Below, piece by piece: positions 28,957 through 38,673 of a DNA stretch of 64,000 nt (position 1 is the stretch's first letter; the number at the start of each line of letters is the position of its first letter). The notes below the pieces were generated by a model that did no database searches, had not been told where the DNA came from, and worked only from the letters and a program-made list of their open reading frames with translations. The position numbers were made by a program, and so were the translations under genes. This DNA comes from Candidatus Ornithobacterium hominis (GTDB taxonomy: Bacteria > Bacteroidota > Bacteroidia > Flavobacteriales > Weeksellaceae). The stretch spans positions 558,001 through 622,000 of the forward strand of contig NZ_OX579588.1 of NCBI RefSeq assembly GCF_951229915.1. Reading direction: 5' to 3'.

Positions 28957-29877
28957 ATGAAGTTGAAAAATTTAGGTTTAATCTTATTATTATTTTCTTT
29001 TGTTGGGCTTGAGGCTCAGTCTGTTTTGAACGCAAAATCTCCAGCAGATTTGCGACGAATGAGAGAAGAAAATCTTAAATTAAATGCTAAGGGAGATACC
29101 ATTAAAGATGAGAGCGAACCATTACCATATGGTTACATCAACGAAGATGATATTCTGTGGTCAAAAGTTGTATGGGAAGTGATTGATTTGAACGAAAAAA
29201 TTAACCAACCTTACTACAATTCGACCAATGGCATTGCGTACAAAACACTTTCACTTTTTGATGCTTTGAAGAAAGGAATCGAAGACGGGAAAATTACAGA
29301 AGTATACGATGATGAATATTTTGAATATAAAATCACAAAAGATCAGGCTGTAAATGCACTCTCTAGAACTGACACCACAGATTATTACTACGAGCAGAAA
29401 GAACGCGGAGTTGATATGTCAAACGCTGTTGATGATGGGATAAATCGATTCGATATAAGCTCAGATAAAATTAAAATGATTATGGTCAAAGGAATGTGGT
29501 ATGTAGACAGAAGAATAGGTGAGATGCGATACCGCTTACTAGGCTTGTCAGTCTTAGGACCCGACGCTCAGTCGATAGGTCGCAGCTTTGAAGGGGCAGA
29601 TGATTTTGTAAATTTATTTTGGATTTGGTATCCTGACGCGCGTAAAGTGCTTCATCAATATACCGTATTTGACCCAAAAAACGCAAGCTCAAAAATCACT
29701 TATGACGATATGTTAAATGCTCGTCGTTTCAACTCTATCATTTACAAAACTAGTGATGCGATGAATAATCGTTCCATTGAAGAATATTTGCCAGAAGATG
29801 CCGTAGCTCAGCTTGAAGAGAGCTGGAGAATCAAAAACGATATTCTACAAAAAGAAAATGATATGTGGAATTATTAA
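28957..29877 (+). CDS. gldN: Type IX secretion ring protein GldN
   Basis: Periplasmic partner of GldK in the secretion ring. It is 306 residues long. Signal peptide is residues 1-20 (ends LEAQ). The family segments DDILWSKVVWEVIDLNEKIN near residue 63 and KGMWYVDRRIGEMRYRLLGL near 180 are clear. It is last in the operon, followed by a strong terminator. Confidence 0.95.
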   Translation: MKLKNLGLILLLFSFVGLEAQSVLNAKSPADLRRMREENLKLNAKGDTIKDESEPLPYGYINEDDILWSKVVWEVIDLNEKINQPYYNSTNGIAYKTLSLFDALKKGIEDGKITEVYDDEYFEYKITKDQAVNALSRTDTTDYYYEQKERGVDMSNAVDDGINRFDISSDKIKMIMVKGMWYVDRRIGEMRYRLLGLSVLGPDAQSIGRSFEGADDFVNLFWIWYPDARKVLHQYTVFDPKNASSKITYDDMLNARRFNSIIYKTSDAMNNRSIEEYLPEDAVAQLEESWRIKNDILQKENDMWNY

Positions 29878-29898
29878 AATTTATTTGATAAATCATTC

Positions 29899-29931
29899 AA
29901 AAATCCTGATATTCACTATCAGGATTTTTTT
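29899..29931 (+). terminator. Terminator of the gldKLMN operon
   Basis: Eleven-base stem AAATCCTGATA / TATCAGGATTT with a five-base loop and a run of seven T. It lies 22 bases after the gldN stop. Confidence 0.88.
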
Positions 29932-29943
29932 ATAGGAAATTTT

Positions 29944-30981
29944 ATGGAAAATGAGATTGATTTTTTAATCGTAGGCGGTGGAATCAGTGGGATTCTAATG
30001 GCTTACCAGTGTCACCAAAACAACAAAAGTTTTATTTTGGTAGCAGACGATAAAAAATCTGCTACCCATGTGGCGGCTGGAGTCATCAACCCTGTGGTAC
30101 TTAGTAAATTTAATCCCATTTGGGAAGCAGAACAACAAATGCAGGAATTAAAAGAAGATTTTTTAAGCCTTGAAAAATTTTTAGAGAAAAAAATCATTCA
30201 TTCCATGCCAGTATATAGAATCTTCAGCTCAGAAGATGAACAAAAAACTTGGCATAAAAAGAGTGAAAATAATCCTACACTTCAGAAATTCTTATCTACA
30301 GAATTTCACCCCAATCATTACCCTTCTATTGACGCTCCGCTAGGTTTTGGTGAAGTTTTAAGCACTGGTTATGTTGATTTTAAATTAATCATCCAAGAAT
30401 TTTTTAAAGCCTTTAAAAATTTTGTGAAAATTGAAAATTTTGATTTTGACCAATTTCAACCAGAAATTAAAAAATATAAGAACTTCAATTTTCAGCACTG
30501 TGTTTTTTGTGAAGGAATCAATGTTAAGAGAAACCCTTATTTTCAATCTGTTCCCATCAAAGAAAATAAAGGTGAAGTTTTAAAAATAAAAACAACGGCT
30601 GATTTGCCTAATGCTATTGTGAAGTCAAAATGCTTTCTTATGCCAATAGGAAACCAAGAATACTACGTTGGTGCTACTTATGCCAGAGAATTTGATGACG
30701 ATGAACCAACAGAAGAAGGGAAATTGAAATTAGAAAATCAGCTGAAAAGTTTCTTCAAAAAAGATTATGAAATTATAGCACATTATGCGGCTATTCGCCC
30801 CACGGTGCAAGACAGAAGACCTATTGTCGGTAAACACCATGAGCTCAATGGCATTTATATACTGAACGGAATGGGGACGAGAGGAACCTTCAATGCGCCA
30901 TACAGTGCTCGCCGATTGATAAACTTTATCCTCAAAGGAGAAAAAATTCCAGAAGAAATAAACTATCAACGATTTATATAA
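29944..30981 (+). CDS. FAD-dependent oxidoreductase, DAO family
   Basis: D-amino-acid-oxidase-like flavoprotein of 345 residues. The dinucleotide site FLIVGGGISGILMAYQC is near residues 7-23, AAGVINPVVLSKF is the family segment at 45-57, and AIRPTVQDRRPIVG and NGMGTRGTFNAPYSA near 283-325 close the FAD site. A homologue is commonly found next to gldN in flavobacteria, but the substrate is unknown. Two palindrome copies lie inside, at cores 30165-30171 (translated LSLEKFLE) and 30407-30413 (FKAFKNF). Confidence 0.88.
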   Translation: MENEIDFLIVGGGISGILMAYQCHQNNKSFILVADDKKSATHVAAGVINPVVLSKFNPIWEAEQQMQELKEDFLSLEKFLEKKIIHSMPVYRIFSSEDEQKTWHKKSENNPTLQKFLSTEFHPNHYPSIDAPLGFGEVLSTGYVDFKLIIQEFFKAFKNFVKIENFDFDQFQPEIKKYKNFNFQHCVFCEGINVKRNPYFQSVPIKENKGEVLKIKTTADLPNAIVKSKCFLMPIGNQEYYVGATYAREFDDDEPTEEGKLKLENQLKSFFKKDYEIIAHYAAIRPTVQDRRPIVGKHHELNGIYILNGMGTRGTFNAPYSARRLINFILKGEKIPEEINYQRFI

Positions 30982-30982
30982 A

Positions 30983-31013
30983 GTTGAAGAATATTTTCAA
31001 ATAATTATTTTTG
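30983..31013 (+). promoter_or_regulatory. Promoter of the ABC-F gene, nearly leaderless
   Basis: GTTG (30983-30986), 19 bases, TATTTTTG (31006-31013). Only four bases separate the -7 box from the ATG at 31018, so the mRNA would begin at or next to the start codon. Confidence 0.6.
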
Positions 31014-31017
31014 TATT

Positions 31018-32898
31018 ATGTTATATGCACAAAAATTAGGCGTTCACTTTGCTGGGAATTATTTATTCAGCGATGCAACTTTTAGAATTAATAAAGGAGA
31101 CCGCACAGGCTTATCGGGAAAAAATGGAGCAGGAAAATCCACTTTGCTCAAGATTTTGGCTAAGCAACAGCCCAGCACAGAGGGAGAAGTGAATTATGAA
31201 GGAGATGTAAGCGTTGGCTACCTTTCTCAAGATATTGATTTTGTAGAAGGGAACACCGTCTGGCAAGAGGCGGAATCAGCCTATGAAAAATTAAATGCCT
31301 TAAAAATTAAAATGGATGAAGTTAATCATCAACTTTCTACGCGCACAGACTATGAGAGTGATGTGTACCACGACCTGATTCATGAAATTTCTCATCTCAC
31401 TGAACGTTATACGATGCTTGGTGGGTACAATAAAGACGCCGACATTGAAAAAATTTTAAAAGGTTTAGGGTTCAAAGCTAAAGATTTTCATCGCTTGACT
31501 TCGGAATTTTCTGGCGGATGGCGAATGCGTGTGGAATTAGCAAAATTGCTTCTGAAAAAACACGACATCCTCTTGCTAGATGAGCCAACCAACCATTTAG
31601 ATATTGACTCAATTATGTGGTTAGAAGATTTTTTAAAAAACTATGAAGGTGCGGTGATCATGGTTTCGCACGATAAATTGTTTCTAGACAATGTTACCAA
31701 TCGAACTTTAGACATTTCTAATAAAAAAGTACATGATTACAAAGCTAATTACTCAAAATTTGTAACATTGAGAGATGAAAGACTAATACAACTAAAAGCT
31801 GAGCAAAAAAATCAAGAACAATACATTAAACATACCGAGCAACTTATCAATAAATTCCGAGCAAAAGCCTCAAAAGCCAGTACAGCAAAATCACTACAGA
31901 AGAAACTGGAACGTCTAGATGTAATTGAAATCGAAGATGTTGATGTGCATAAAATGAATATTCAATTCGAGCCTTCTCAACGTGCAGGGAAAGTGATTTT
32001 TCAAATGGAAAATGTAGCTAAATCTTATGGTGATAAAAAAATTTTTAGCGATGTGAATTTAGAAATTGTGAGAGGTGAAAAAGTAGCTTTTGTAGGACAA
32101 AACGGGCAGGGAAAAACTACGCTGGCTCGCTGCATGGTAAATGAAGTTGATTTTGCTGGGGAAATTCAGCACGGGCATAATGTGGAAGTGGGTTATTTTG
32201 CTCAGAATCAGCATCATGTTTTGCAAGATCATCATACGGTTTTAGAGGAAGCAGAACATGCCGCTACGGAATCTACAAGGCTGAAAGTGAGAGATATACT
32301 CGGCGCTTTTCTATTCAGTGGAGAAAATGTGGAAAAGAAAGTGAAAGTCTTGTCGGGAGGAGAGCGAAACCGTTTAGCTTTGGCAAAATTACTACTGCAC
32401 CCGTCCAATGTTTTAATCATGGATGAACCAACCAACCATTTGGACATTCAGTCCAAAGAAATCCTGAAAAATGCCTTGAATAATTACGAAGGAACTTTGA
32501 TTTTAGTCTCTCATGACCGAGAGTTTTTACAAGGTTTGGCAGAGAAAATAGTTGAGTTCAAAGATGGTAAGGTGAAAGAATTTCTTGGTAATATTGATGA
32601 ATATCTAGAATACCGAAAAGCGCAGAATATGCGTGAAATTGAAAAAGTAGAAAAAAAAGAAATTTCTAAAGGCTTTAAAAATTTTGAAGACAAAAAAGAG
32701 TCAGAAAATCAGGTAATTAACAAAGAAATTTCAAAATTAGAAAAAATAATCTTTACACTAGAAGAAGAAGCTTCGACTCAAGAAAAAGCTTTTGCAGAAA
32801 AGAATCCAACCAAAGAAGAATTAAAAAATTACGAGGAATTAAAAGAAAAATTAAATCAAGCAATGAAAGACTGGGAGCAACTTTCGCTTCAGCTTTGA
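31018..32898 (+). CDS. ABC-F family ATPase (ribosome-associated type)
   Basis: 626 residues with two ATPase domains and no membrane segment, the ABC-F layout. Domain 1 has SGKNGAGKSTLLK near residue 34, FSGGWRMRVELAKLLL near 164 and LLLDEPTNHLD near 190. The linker (about 235-310) is Lys-rich and coiled-coil. Domain 2 has GQNGQGKTTLARC near 360, LSGGERNRLALAKLLL near 446 and IMDEPTNHLD near 472. The C-terminus is a coiled coil. Family members act at the ribosomal E site in translation regulation or antibiotic protection; this one resembles the housekeeping Uup/YdiF-like type more than a resistance protein. Confidence 0.92.
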   Translation: MLYAQKLGVHFAGNYLFSDATFRINKGDRTGLSGKNGAGKSTLLKILAKQQPSTEGEVNYEGDVSVGYLSQDIDFVEGNTVWQEAESAYEKLNALKIKMDEVNHQLSTRTDYESDVYHDLIHEISHLTERYTMLGGYNKDADIEKILKGLGFKAKDFHRLTSEFSGGWRMRVELAKLLLKKHDILLLDEPTNHLDIDSIMWLEDFLKNYEGAVIMVSHDKLFLDNVTNRTLDISNKKVHDYKANYSKFVTLRDERLIQLKAEQKNQEQYIKHTEQLINKFRAKASKASTAKSLQKKLERLDVIEIEDVDVHKMNIQFEPSQRAGKVIFQMENVAKSYGDKKIFSDVNLEIVRGEKVAFVGQNGQGKTTLARCMVNEVDFAGEIQHGHNVEVGYFAQNQHHVLQDHHTVLEEAEHAATESTRLKVRDILGAFLFSGENVEKKVKVLSGGERNRLALAKLLLHPSNVLIMDEPTNHLDIQSKEILKNALNNYEGTLILVSHDREFLQGLAEKIVEFKDGKVKEFLGNIDEYLEYRKAQNMREIEKVEKKEISKGFKNFEDKKESENQVINKEISKLEKIIFTLEEEASTQEKAFAEKNPTKEELKNYEELKEKLNQAMKDWEQLSLQL

Positions 32899-32927
32899 TT
32901 AAAAGTTATTGAAATTCCTTATTTTTG
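32894..32927 (+). promoter_or_regulatory. Promoter of ffh
   Basis: TTTG (32894-32897, inside the end of the ABC-F gene), 22 bases, TATTTTTG (32920-32927). It lies 25 bases before the ffh ATG. Confidence 0.6.
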
Positions 32928-32952
32928 CTAATCCAAATAAAACAAATCATTC

Positions 32953-34293
32953 ATGTTTCAAAGTCTTCAAGATAAATTAGATAACGCTTTACATACGCTA
33001 AAAGGACACGGGCAGATTTCTGAAATCAATGTCGCAGAAACCATTAAAGAGATTCGGCGTGCGCTGGTAGATGCCGATGTAAGTTACAAAGTGGCTAAAG
33101 ATTTCACATCAACGGTAAAAGAAAAAGCACTGGGGCAAAATGTATTAACGAGCTTAAAGCCAGGTGAGCTGATGACCAAAATAGTTCATGATGAGATGGC
33201 AGAACTGATGGGGGGCGAAACCAAGGAGCTTAATGTTCAGGACAATCCTACCATTATTTTAATTGCAGGTTTGCAGGGTTCGGGGAAGACTACTTTTTCG
33301 GGTAAACTAGCAAATTATCTTAAGAAAAAGAAACATAAAAATGTACTCTTGGTGGCGGGTGATGTTTACCGTCCTGCGGCGATTGATCAGCTAAAGGTAG
33401 TTGGTAGCCAAATTGATGTGCAAGTTTACACCGAGGAAGGAAATCAAAACCCAGTAGAAATTGCAAGAAATGCGATTCAAAAGGCAAAAGAAGATAATAA
33501 AAATGTAATTATTGTCGACACAGCGGGGCGTTTGGCTGTTGATGAAAAGATGATGGCTGAGATTCGTGATGTTCATCAAGCCATTAACCCGACAGAAACG
33601 CTATTTGTGGTTGATTCCATGACAGGACAAGATGCTGTGAATACAGCTAAAGCTTTTAATGATGTGTTAAATTATAGCGGTGTCGTATTGACTAAGTTAG
33701 ATGGTGACACTAGAGGTGGTGCGGCTTTGACAATAAGAACGGTGGTAGATAAACCCATTAAATTCATCTCTACGGGTGAGAAATTAGATAAAATAGACGT
33801 TTTCCATCCGAGCCGAATGGCTGACAGGATTTTGGGCATGGGAGATGTCGTTTCTTTGGTGGAACGTGCGCAAGAGCAGTTCGATGAAGAGGAGGCTAGA
33901 AGACTTCAGAAGAAAATTGCTAAAAATAAATTTGATTTCAATGATTTCTTAAAACAAATCAATCAAATCAAACGCATGGGGAACATGAAAGATTTATTAT
34001 CAATGATTCCTGGGGCAGGTAAAGCTTTAAAAGGTGTAGAAATTGATGACGATGCGTTTAAGCAAATTGAGGCAATTATTCACTCCATGACGCCAGCAGA
34101 AAGGGAAGAACCTAAAATAATAAATGCTAGCAGAAAGAGAAGAATCGCAAAAGGGTCTGGCACGAGCGTGCAAGAGGTAAATCAGTTGCTAAAACAATTC
34201 TCTCAGATGGGGCAAATGATGAAGTTTATGCAGTCAAGCCAAGGGAAGAATATGATGAAAATGATGGGAAGTAAATTACCTGGAATGAATTAA
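32953..34293 (+). CDS. ffh: Signal recognition particle protein Ffh
   Basis: SRP54 GTPase that binds signal sequences with 4.5S RNA and targets ribosomes to FtsY. It is 446 residues long. The N domain is a helical bundle (1-90). The G domain carries GLQGSGKTTFSGKLA near 106, VAGDVYRPAAIDQL near 137, VDTAGRLAVDEKMM near 190 and TKLDGDTRGGAAL near 247. The Met-rich M domain occupies residues 325-446 (for example GQMMKFMQSSQGKNMMKMMG). Confidence 0.96.
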   Translation: MFQSLQDKLDNALHTLKGHGQISEINVAETIKEIRRALVDADVSYKVAKDFTSTVKEKALGQNVLTSLKPGELMTKIVHDEMAELMGGETKELNVQDNPTIILIAGLQGSGKTTFSGKLANYLKKKKHKNVLLVAGDVYRPAAIDQLKVVGSQIDVQVYTEEGNQNPVEIARNAIQKAKEDNKNVIIVDTAGRLAVDEKMMAEIRDVHQAINPTETLFVVDSMTGQDAVNTAKAFNDVLNYSGVVLTKLDGDTRGGAALTIRTVVDKPIKFISTGEKLDKIDVFHPSRMADRILGMGDVVSLVERAQEQFDEEEARRLQKKIAKNKFDFNDFLKQINQIKRMGNMKDLLSMIPGAGKALKGVEIDDDAFKQIEAIIHSMTPAEREEPKIINASRKRRIAKGSGTSVQEVNQLLKQFSQMGQMMKFMQSSQGKNMMKMMGSKLPGMN

Positions 34294-34319
34294 TTTTTTT
34301 TAAGCCTTAAAAAAATCTA

Positions 34320-34358
34320 AGAGTCTGCTTGAAATATTTGAGCAGACTTTATTTTAAA
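34320..34358. terminator. Terminator between convergent ffh and outer-membrane protein gene
   Basis: Stem AGTCTGCT (34322-34329) / AGCAGACT (34341-34348) with a T-rich right side and A-rich left side, so it can work in both directions. A palindrome copy (core 34302-34308) lies between it and the ffh stop. Confidence 0.8.
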
Positions 34359-37008
34359 ATTTATAGCGAACTTGAGCAATAAAATATCGACCCAAGATTT
34401 CGGTCTCGTTTAGATAGGTGTAGAAATCATTTGTGCCGTTATTGACGATAAGGTTATTCCCGAAAATGTTACCTGCAATGAGTTTTACGTAAGTCTTTCT
34501 CGCTGGTTTGATCCGCAACGAAGCTTTGAGGTTGTGATTGCTATTGATTTTCTTCCCATCAGTCCACGTATTGGGGAAACTATAGTCAACTTCTATCAGC
34601 CAATTTTTTGACGGGACAAAAGCGCTTTCTATATAAGGCGATAAACTAGTAAATTTATTCTGACGAATTTCATTTTTAAAATCATTGAAATTTAAGCGAG
34701 TTCCAAAGTCAAACTCAATTTTTTCATTGGATTTGATGCTGTTTCTTAAATTGTACCCGTGAGAGAATGAACTAGCTTTGATGAAGTTACCATTATTAAA
34801 GCTATAGAAATCACTGTTGCTAAGATTAGCATTCAAGCGCAGGTTGTAATTTTTGGAGAAACGCTTAGAGAAGTGAATATTTGCAGCCATCTGTTTTTCT
34901 ACATCAGGTACATTATAGTAACTTGTAAATTGAGCTGTTGGGTTATAATATCCACCATTTCTGATGTTATCATGACTCCAAGAATAGGAGGTGTTAACTC
35001 CGAAATTGATGAATTTAAAATAATTACTGTAAAAATAGCCCAAGCTGACTCTATTTTGTTGACTCAAATTCAACTCTGGATTCCCAGTGTATAGATTGTA
35101 ATAGCTGGTAATTTCATAGGCTGGAGACCAATCGCTAATGTTTGGTACAGAGTAGTCTTTAGTATAATTAAAGTAAATTCTATTGCTTGGCGAGATTTCA
35201 TAATTTGCTGAGAGATGTGGCAGCCACATGATTTTATTTAAATCTGTATTTTGCATATTCTTCACAGCATTATTTGCCTTGAAGTAGTGCGTACCCAGCC
35301 CTGCATCAACTTTCAACCCTCCCCATTTTCTTGTGTAAGTTGCGTCTAAATAATATTCATTAAAGTCAAAATTTGAGGTGGTTGGGGTATTTTTGTTTTT
35401 TATCGCAGTTGTGTAATCAAAAATGGTGTTATTTAAATTTTCTTTAGAATAATTAATGCCTGCTTTAATTCTAATGTTACTAAGATTGGTTATCAAATGA
35501 TTATAAATCGTCAAGAAATACAAATGATTAGCCATCAATTCTCGTTTTTGATTCAGTTGAAATTGATTGTCTTTTTTGCTAAGATTCAGCCACTGCTGGA
35601 ATGGAGCTTCTGTGCTGATTAGCTTCAAATTTGGATTCACTTTTTGGTAAATGTGCGAAAAGTAGAAACCAATATTATCATCGTCACCCACTTTTTTGAT
35701 GTAAGATAACTTTTGGTTAATAGCATAATTATCTCTTTCGCCCGCAGAATTTCGGAAGACACTCGCCGTTTTTTCATCATTTAAAAAAGTAGAAGCATCA
35801 GTCAAACTTTCAGAATTTTGATGATTAAAATTAACGCGATATTTAATATTAGCACCATTTTGAGCCGAATAATCCATCTTGATTCGGGAAATGAAAGAGA
35901 AGATTTTATTCAAATTATGATTAACGTCTTTTTGCGTAAATTCAGGGTAGTAACGCCAACTTCTCGAGCTATATTCTGTCTCGTTATCAGTAGCCATAGC
36001 AAAAGCAGACACCGTGAGCCGTTGATTGGGTATATAGCCCAAATGCAAAGCACCCAAATGATTTTGCATGCGAGCTGCATTCCCGCCAGAGCTATAGCCA
36101 ATATCACCAATCGAACTGCGTAAAGAACTCTCACCGCCTTCTTCAGCAAAATCAGAATAGCCCCCCGAGAATTGATAATAATCTTGCGTGCTAAAGACTT
36201 CATTCCCATAAGTATTGAAATCGGAAATCAAAGTCGCATCGGTTTTGCGAGAGAAGTAAAACAATTTACTCTGCACATCATAGTGTTTTTGCGCATCACC
36301 ACCCAGTGTTAAATTCCCAAAGCTTAAATTTTTTTTATCCTCTTTCAGTACAATATTTAGCTCAGGTTGCTCGTCATCTTGCAAAGAATTGGCAAACGGG
36401 TTAGCCCTAAATTTCTTGTTCAATTGTATTTTATCCACCGCATCGGCAGGTAAATTTTTAGAAATCAACTTTTGGTTCCCGCCAAAGATTTCTCTTCCTT
36501 CTACCTTAATGGAGTTAATCTCTTTCCCTTGATAATAGATTTTCCCATTTTCTACCACCAATCCAGGTAATTTTTTTAAAATCTGTTCTAAATTTTCCTC
36601 GTTTCCTGAAGCGAAAGATGCCGCATCATATTCTATCGTATCTCCCTTGACTTGAATTGGAATTCGCCCTTGTGCCACCACGGCATCTAAACTGACGACA
36701 TCTTTTTTGAGCGTAATTTTTTCTCTTAAATTTTTCTTTAAATCGATTGATTTTACCAAGGAAGCGTGGCTCAGATGCTCGATTTCCAACTCATATTTAG
36801 CAGGGCAAGGCATTTCTAATTTAAATTCACCATAATTATCACTAAACGTATAGCCCGAGGACTCATTCCTTTCATCAAAAGCAGTGATGGAAGCTCTTGC
36901 AATAGGTAAATTCAACGAATCAACGAGCATACCCTGGTAGGTACACTTCTCTTGCGCAAAAGTTGAGCCGTATAATATAATGACTAAAGTGGTAAAAATA
37001 TTTTTCAT
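34354..37008 (-). CDS. TonB-dependent-receptor-like outer-membrane barrel with regulatory domain
   Basis: 884 residues. Signal peptide 1-18 (FAQE). A carboxypeptidase-regulatory-like domain follows (about 22-95: CTYQGMLVDSLNLPIARASI), then a short plug-like region (DTIEYDAASFASGNEENLEQ and VKVEGREIFGG-type residues near 125-175), and a large barrel ending RYKF. This is the reduced receptor form usually found beside GLPGLI proteins. Two GLPGLI genes follow upstream on the same strand, 26 bases and about 0.9 kb away, so the three probably act together at the outer membrane. Cargo is unknown. Confidence 0.85.
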   Translation of the reverse strand: MKNIFTTLVIILYGSTFAQEKCTYQGMLVDSLNLPIARASITAFDERNESSGYTFSDNYGEFKLEMPCPAKYELEIEHLSHASLVKSIDLKKNLREKITLKKDVVSLDAVVAQGRIPIQVKGDTIEYDAASFASGNEENLEQILKKLPGLVVENGKIYYQGKEINSIKVEGREIFGGNQKLISKNLPADAVDKIQLNKKFRANPFANSLQDDEQPELNIVLKEDKKNLSFGNLTLGGDAQKHYDVQSKLFYFSRKTDATLISDFNTYGNEVFSTQDYYQFSGGYSDFAEEGGESSLRSSIGDIGYSSGGNAARMQNHLGALHLGYIPNQRLTVSAFAMATDNETEYSSRSWRYYPEFTQKDVNHNLNKIFSFISRIKMDYSAQNGANIKYRVNFNHQNSESLTDASTFLNDEKTASVFRNSAGERDNYAINQKLSYIKKVGDDDNIGFYFSHIYQKVNPNLKLISTEAPFQQWLNLSKKDNQFQLNQKRELMANHLYFLTIYNHLITNLSNIRIKAGINYSKENLNNTIFDYTTAIKNKNTPTTSNFDFNEYYLDATYTRKWGGLKVDAGLGTHYFKANNAVKNMQNTDLNKIMWLPHLSANYEISPSNRIYFNYTKDYSVPNISDWSPAYEITSYYNLYTGNPELNLSQQNRVSLGYFYSNYFKFINFGVNTSYSWSHDNIRNGGYYNPTAQFTSYYNVPDVEKQMAANIHFSKRFSKNYNLRLNANLSNSDFYSFNNGNFIKASSFSHGYNLRNSIKSNEKIEFDFGTRLNFNDFKNEIRQNKFTSLSPYIESAFVPSKNWLIEVDYSFPNTWTDGKKINSNHNLKASLRIKPARKTYVKLIAGNIFGNNLIVNNGTNDFYTYLNETEILGRYFIAQVRYKF

Positions 37009-37034
37009 TAAAAAAAAATAAGCCTTAAAAAAAA

Positions 37035-37790
37035 TTAATCTCGGTCAACACCTTCAGAGTACATAGCATTTAATTCTTCAATTAATTTATCATTCAATTC
37101 CATAAATTCTTTTAGGGAGATGATTTGCCCTTTTGTCGGGCGTACTATTTTCACATTTTCTTCAGTAGTTAAGCCTGAGACCCAAAAGTGACTAATTATT
37201 TTCGTCTTTTTCAGCGGTTTAGAAACTTTTAAATCCAAAATCAAGCCTGGCAAACCAGTAATGCCCATTGGCCCGTGGGGGAGCGGAATAGAAGGCGCAT
37301 ACCAAGCGATATATTCTACAGAATCGTGGTAAGCAGTAGCCTTTTGAGCATCAATATTATAAACTTTTTTCTTTTCTCGGGTAATTTTCCAATCCAAATT
37401 CTCAATGGAATCTTGAATCAAATAAGCCTCACCATTTACCGCCTGAGCTTCTCTTGATTTTGTATGATTTTCAAGATCAATAAACCAATCATCTCCAGCA
37501 GAAAGAGAAATTTTCATTCCAAAATTAGATTGCCCGTTATTAATTTTAGGTTGATATTCAAAGCTGCTTAAGTCTTTGTTTATGAGTAGTTTATAATTAT
37601 GAATCTCTTCCATAGAATTTCTTAAAGCTTTTTCCATATCTGCATTTGGACCGAAAGAAGAATTTCTAGGAAAGAGCTCTTCAGTATTTTCAAAAGTTGT
37701 TTGCGCTTGGTATTCAACTACCAAATTTTTCTCTTGAGCCAAACTCAAATGAGAAACCAATAAAAATAAGATGACATATATATTTTTCAT
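37035..37790 (-). CDS. GLPGLI family protein (copy 1)
   Basis: 251 residues with signal peptide (ends SLAQ near residue 18). It has the name-giving motif ITGLPGLILDLKV near residue 177 and the preceding conserved WYAPSIPLPHGPMG. Function of the family (TIGR01200) is unknown; members sit next to TonB-type receptors in Bacteroidota. It shares with copy 2 the overall plan, the W(Y/F)AP block and the last residues (GVDRD here, GVDKD there). Confidence 0.88.
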   Translation of the reverse strand: MKNIYVILFLLVSHLSLAQEKNLVVEYQAQTTFENTEELFPRNSSFGPNADMEKALRNSMEEIHNYKLLINKDLSSFEYQPKINNGQSNFGMKISLSAGDDWFIDLENHTKSREAQAVNGEAYLIQDSIENLDWKITREKKKVYNIDAQKATAYHDSVEYIAWYAPSIPLPHGPMGITGLPGLILDLKVSKPLKKTKIISHFWVSGLTTEENVKIVRPTKGQIISLKEFMELNDKLIEELNAMYSEGVDRD

Positions 37791-37905
37791 ATTTTTTTTA
37801 TTAAAATTTTCAAAGCCTTAAAAAAAGTCAAGAAAATATGAGGAATTAATTTTTATTTTTTAAATAAATCATAAATTCATGAAATCAATGAAACCAGTTC
37901 AGAAA

Positions 37906-38673
37906 TTAATCTTTATCTACGCCAGTACCATGCATTTTTTTCATTTTTTCTGTCCAGAGCTTCATTTCTTCTTCAAACTCTTTCTGTCTCATCACACGAT
38001 TAGCCTTCGGTTCTTTAATTTTAATATCCTCATCTCTCACCTTGATTTGATGAGCAGTTATCGTCACATCAGCTCCATTCATTTTGAAGCTAGCTTTCAA
38101 GATTAAACCAGGCAAACCAGCAACTTGGGCAGGCCCATCATTTATAGGAATTTTGGGGGCAAACCAAGCCTCAACACTCACAGAATCATTTAAAAAGCCA
38201 GTAGCCTTCCTTGTTTCGTAACCCGCAATTTTCTCAGTTTCACGTAGAATTTTCCACTGATAATCAGGCAACGAATCATAAATTAAAATCCTATCAATAC
38301 CTGGGAAGTCGATCAGTTTTTTGTATTTATTTTCATTCAAATATTTATAGAGTGGTTCTTTATCCGCTTGAGCCATTTGTTGCGCAATCATTCCTCCAGT
38401 GCTTTGCGCATTGTTCAATTTTTCTTCAATGGAATAAACAGAAACTTTACCATTAGTTTTTAATTCATAATTATTGGTAATTCCATTTTTGAGCTCTTCA
38501 CGTAATATTGGTTCCGCTTGAGCGCGGTATTGGGATGGAATATTTTTTAGAACTTCTTCTATATCCATATCAATCTGCTGGGTGTAGTTAATGAATAAAC
38601 TCTCCCCTTTCTCTTGCGAAATAATAAAGCTTAGAGACAAGCTAAAAATCAGGAAACTCATTAATTTTTTCAT
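37906..38673 (-). CDS. GLPGLI family protein (copy 2)
   Basis: 255 residues, signal peptide about 1-19 (SFIISQ). Conserved WFAPKIPINDGPAQVAGLPG, then LILKASFKM, near residues 168-196. It ends GTGVDKD. It is the first gene of the three-gene cluster with the outer-membrane barrel. The gap to copy 1 (37791-37905) holds a palindrome copy (core 37813-37819) and no terminator other than that. Likely exported to periplasm; function unknown. Confidence 0.87.
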   Translation of the reverse strand: MKKLMSFLIFSLSLSFIISQEKGESLFINYTQQIDMDIEEVLKNIPSQYRAQAEPILREELKNGITNNYELKTNGKVSVYSIEEKLNNAQSTGGMIAQQMAQADKEPLYKYLNENKYKKLIDFPGIDRILIYDSLPDYQWKILRETEKIAGYETRKATGFLNDSVSVEAWFAPKIPINDGPAQVAGLPGLILKASFKMNGADVTITAHQIKVRDEDIKIKEPKANRVMRQKEFEEEMKLWTEKMKKMHGTGVDKD

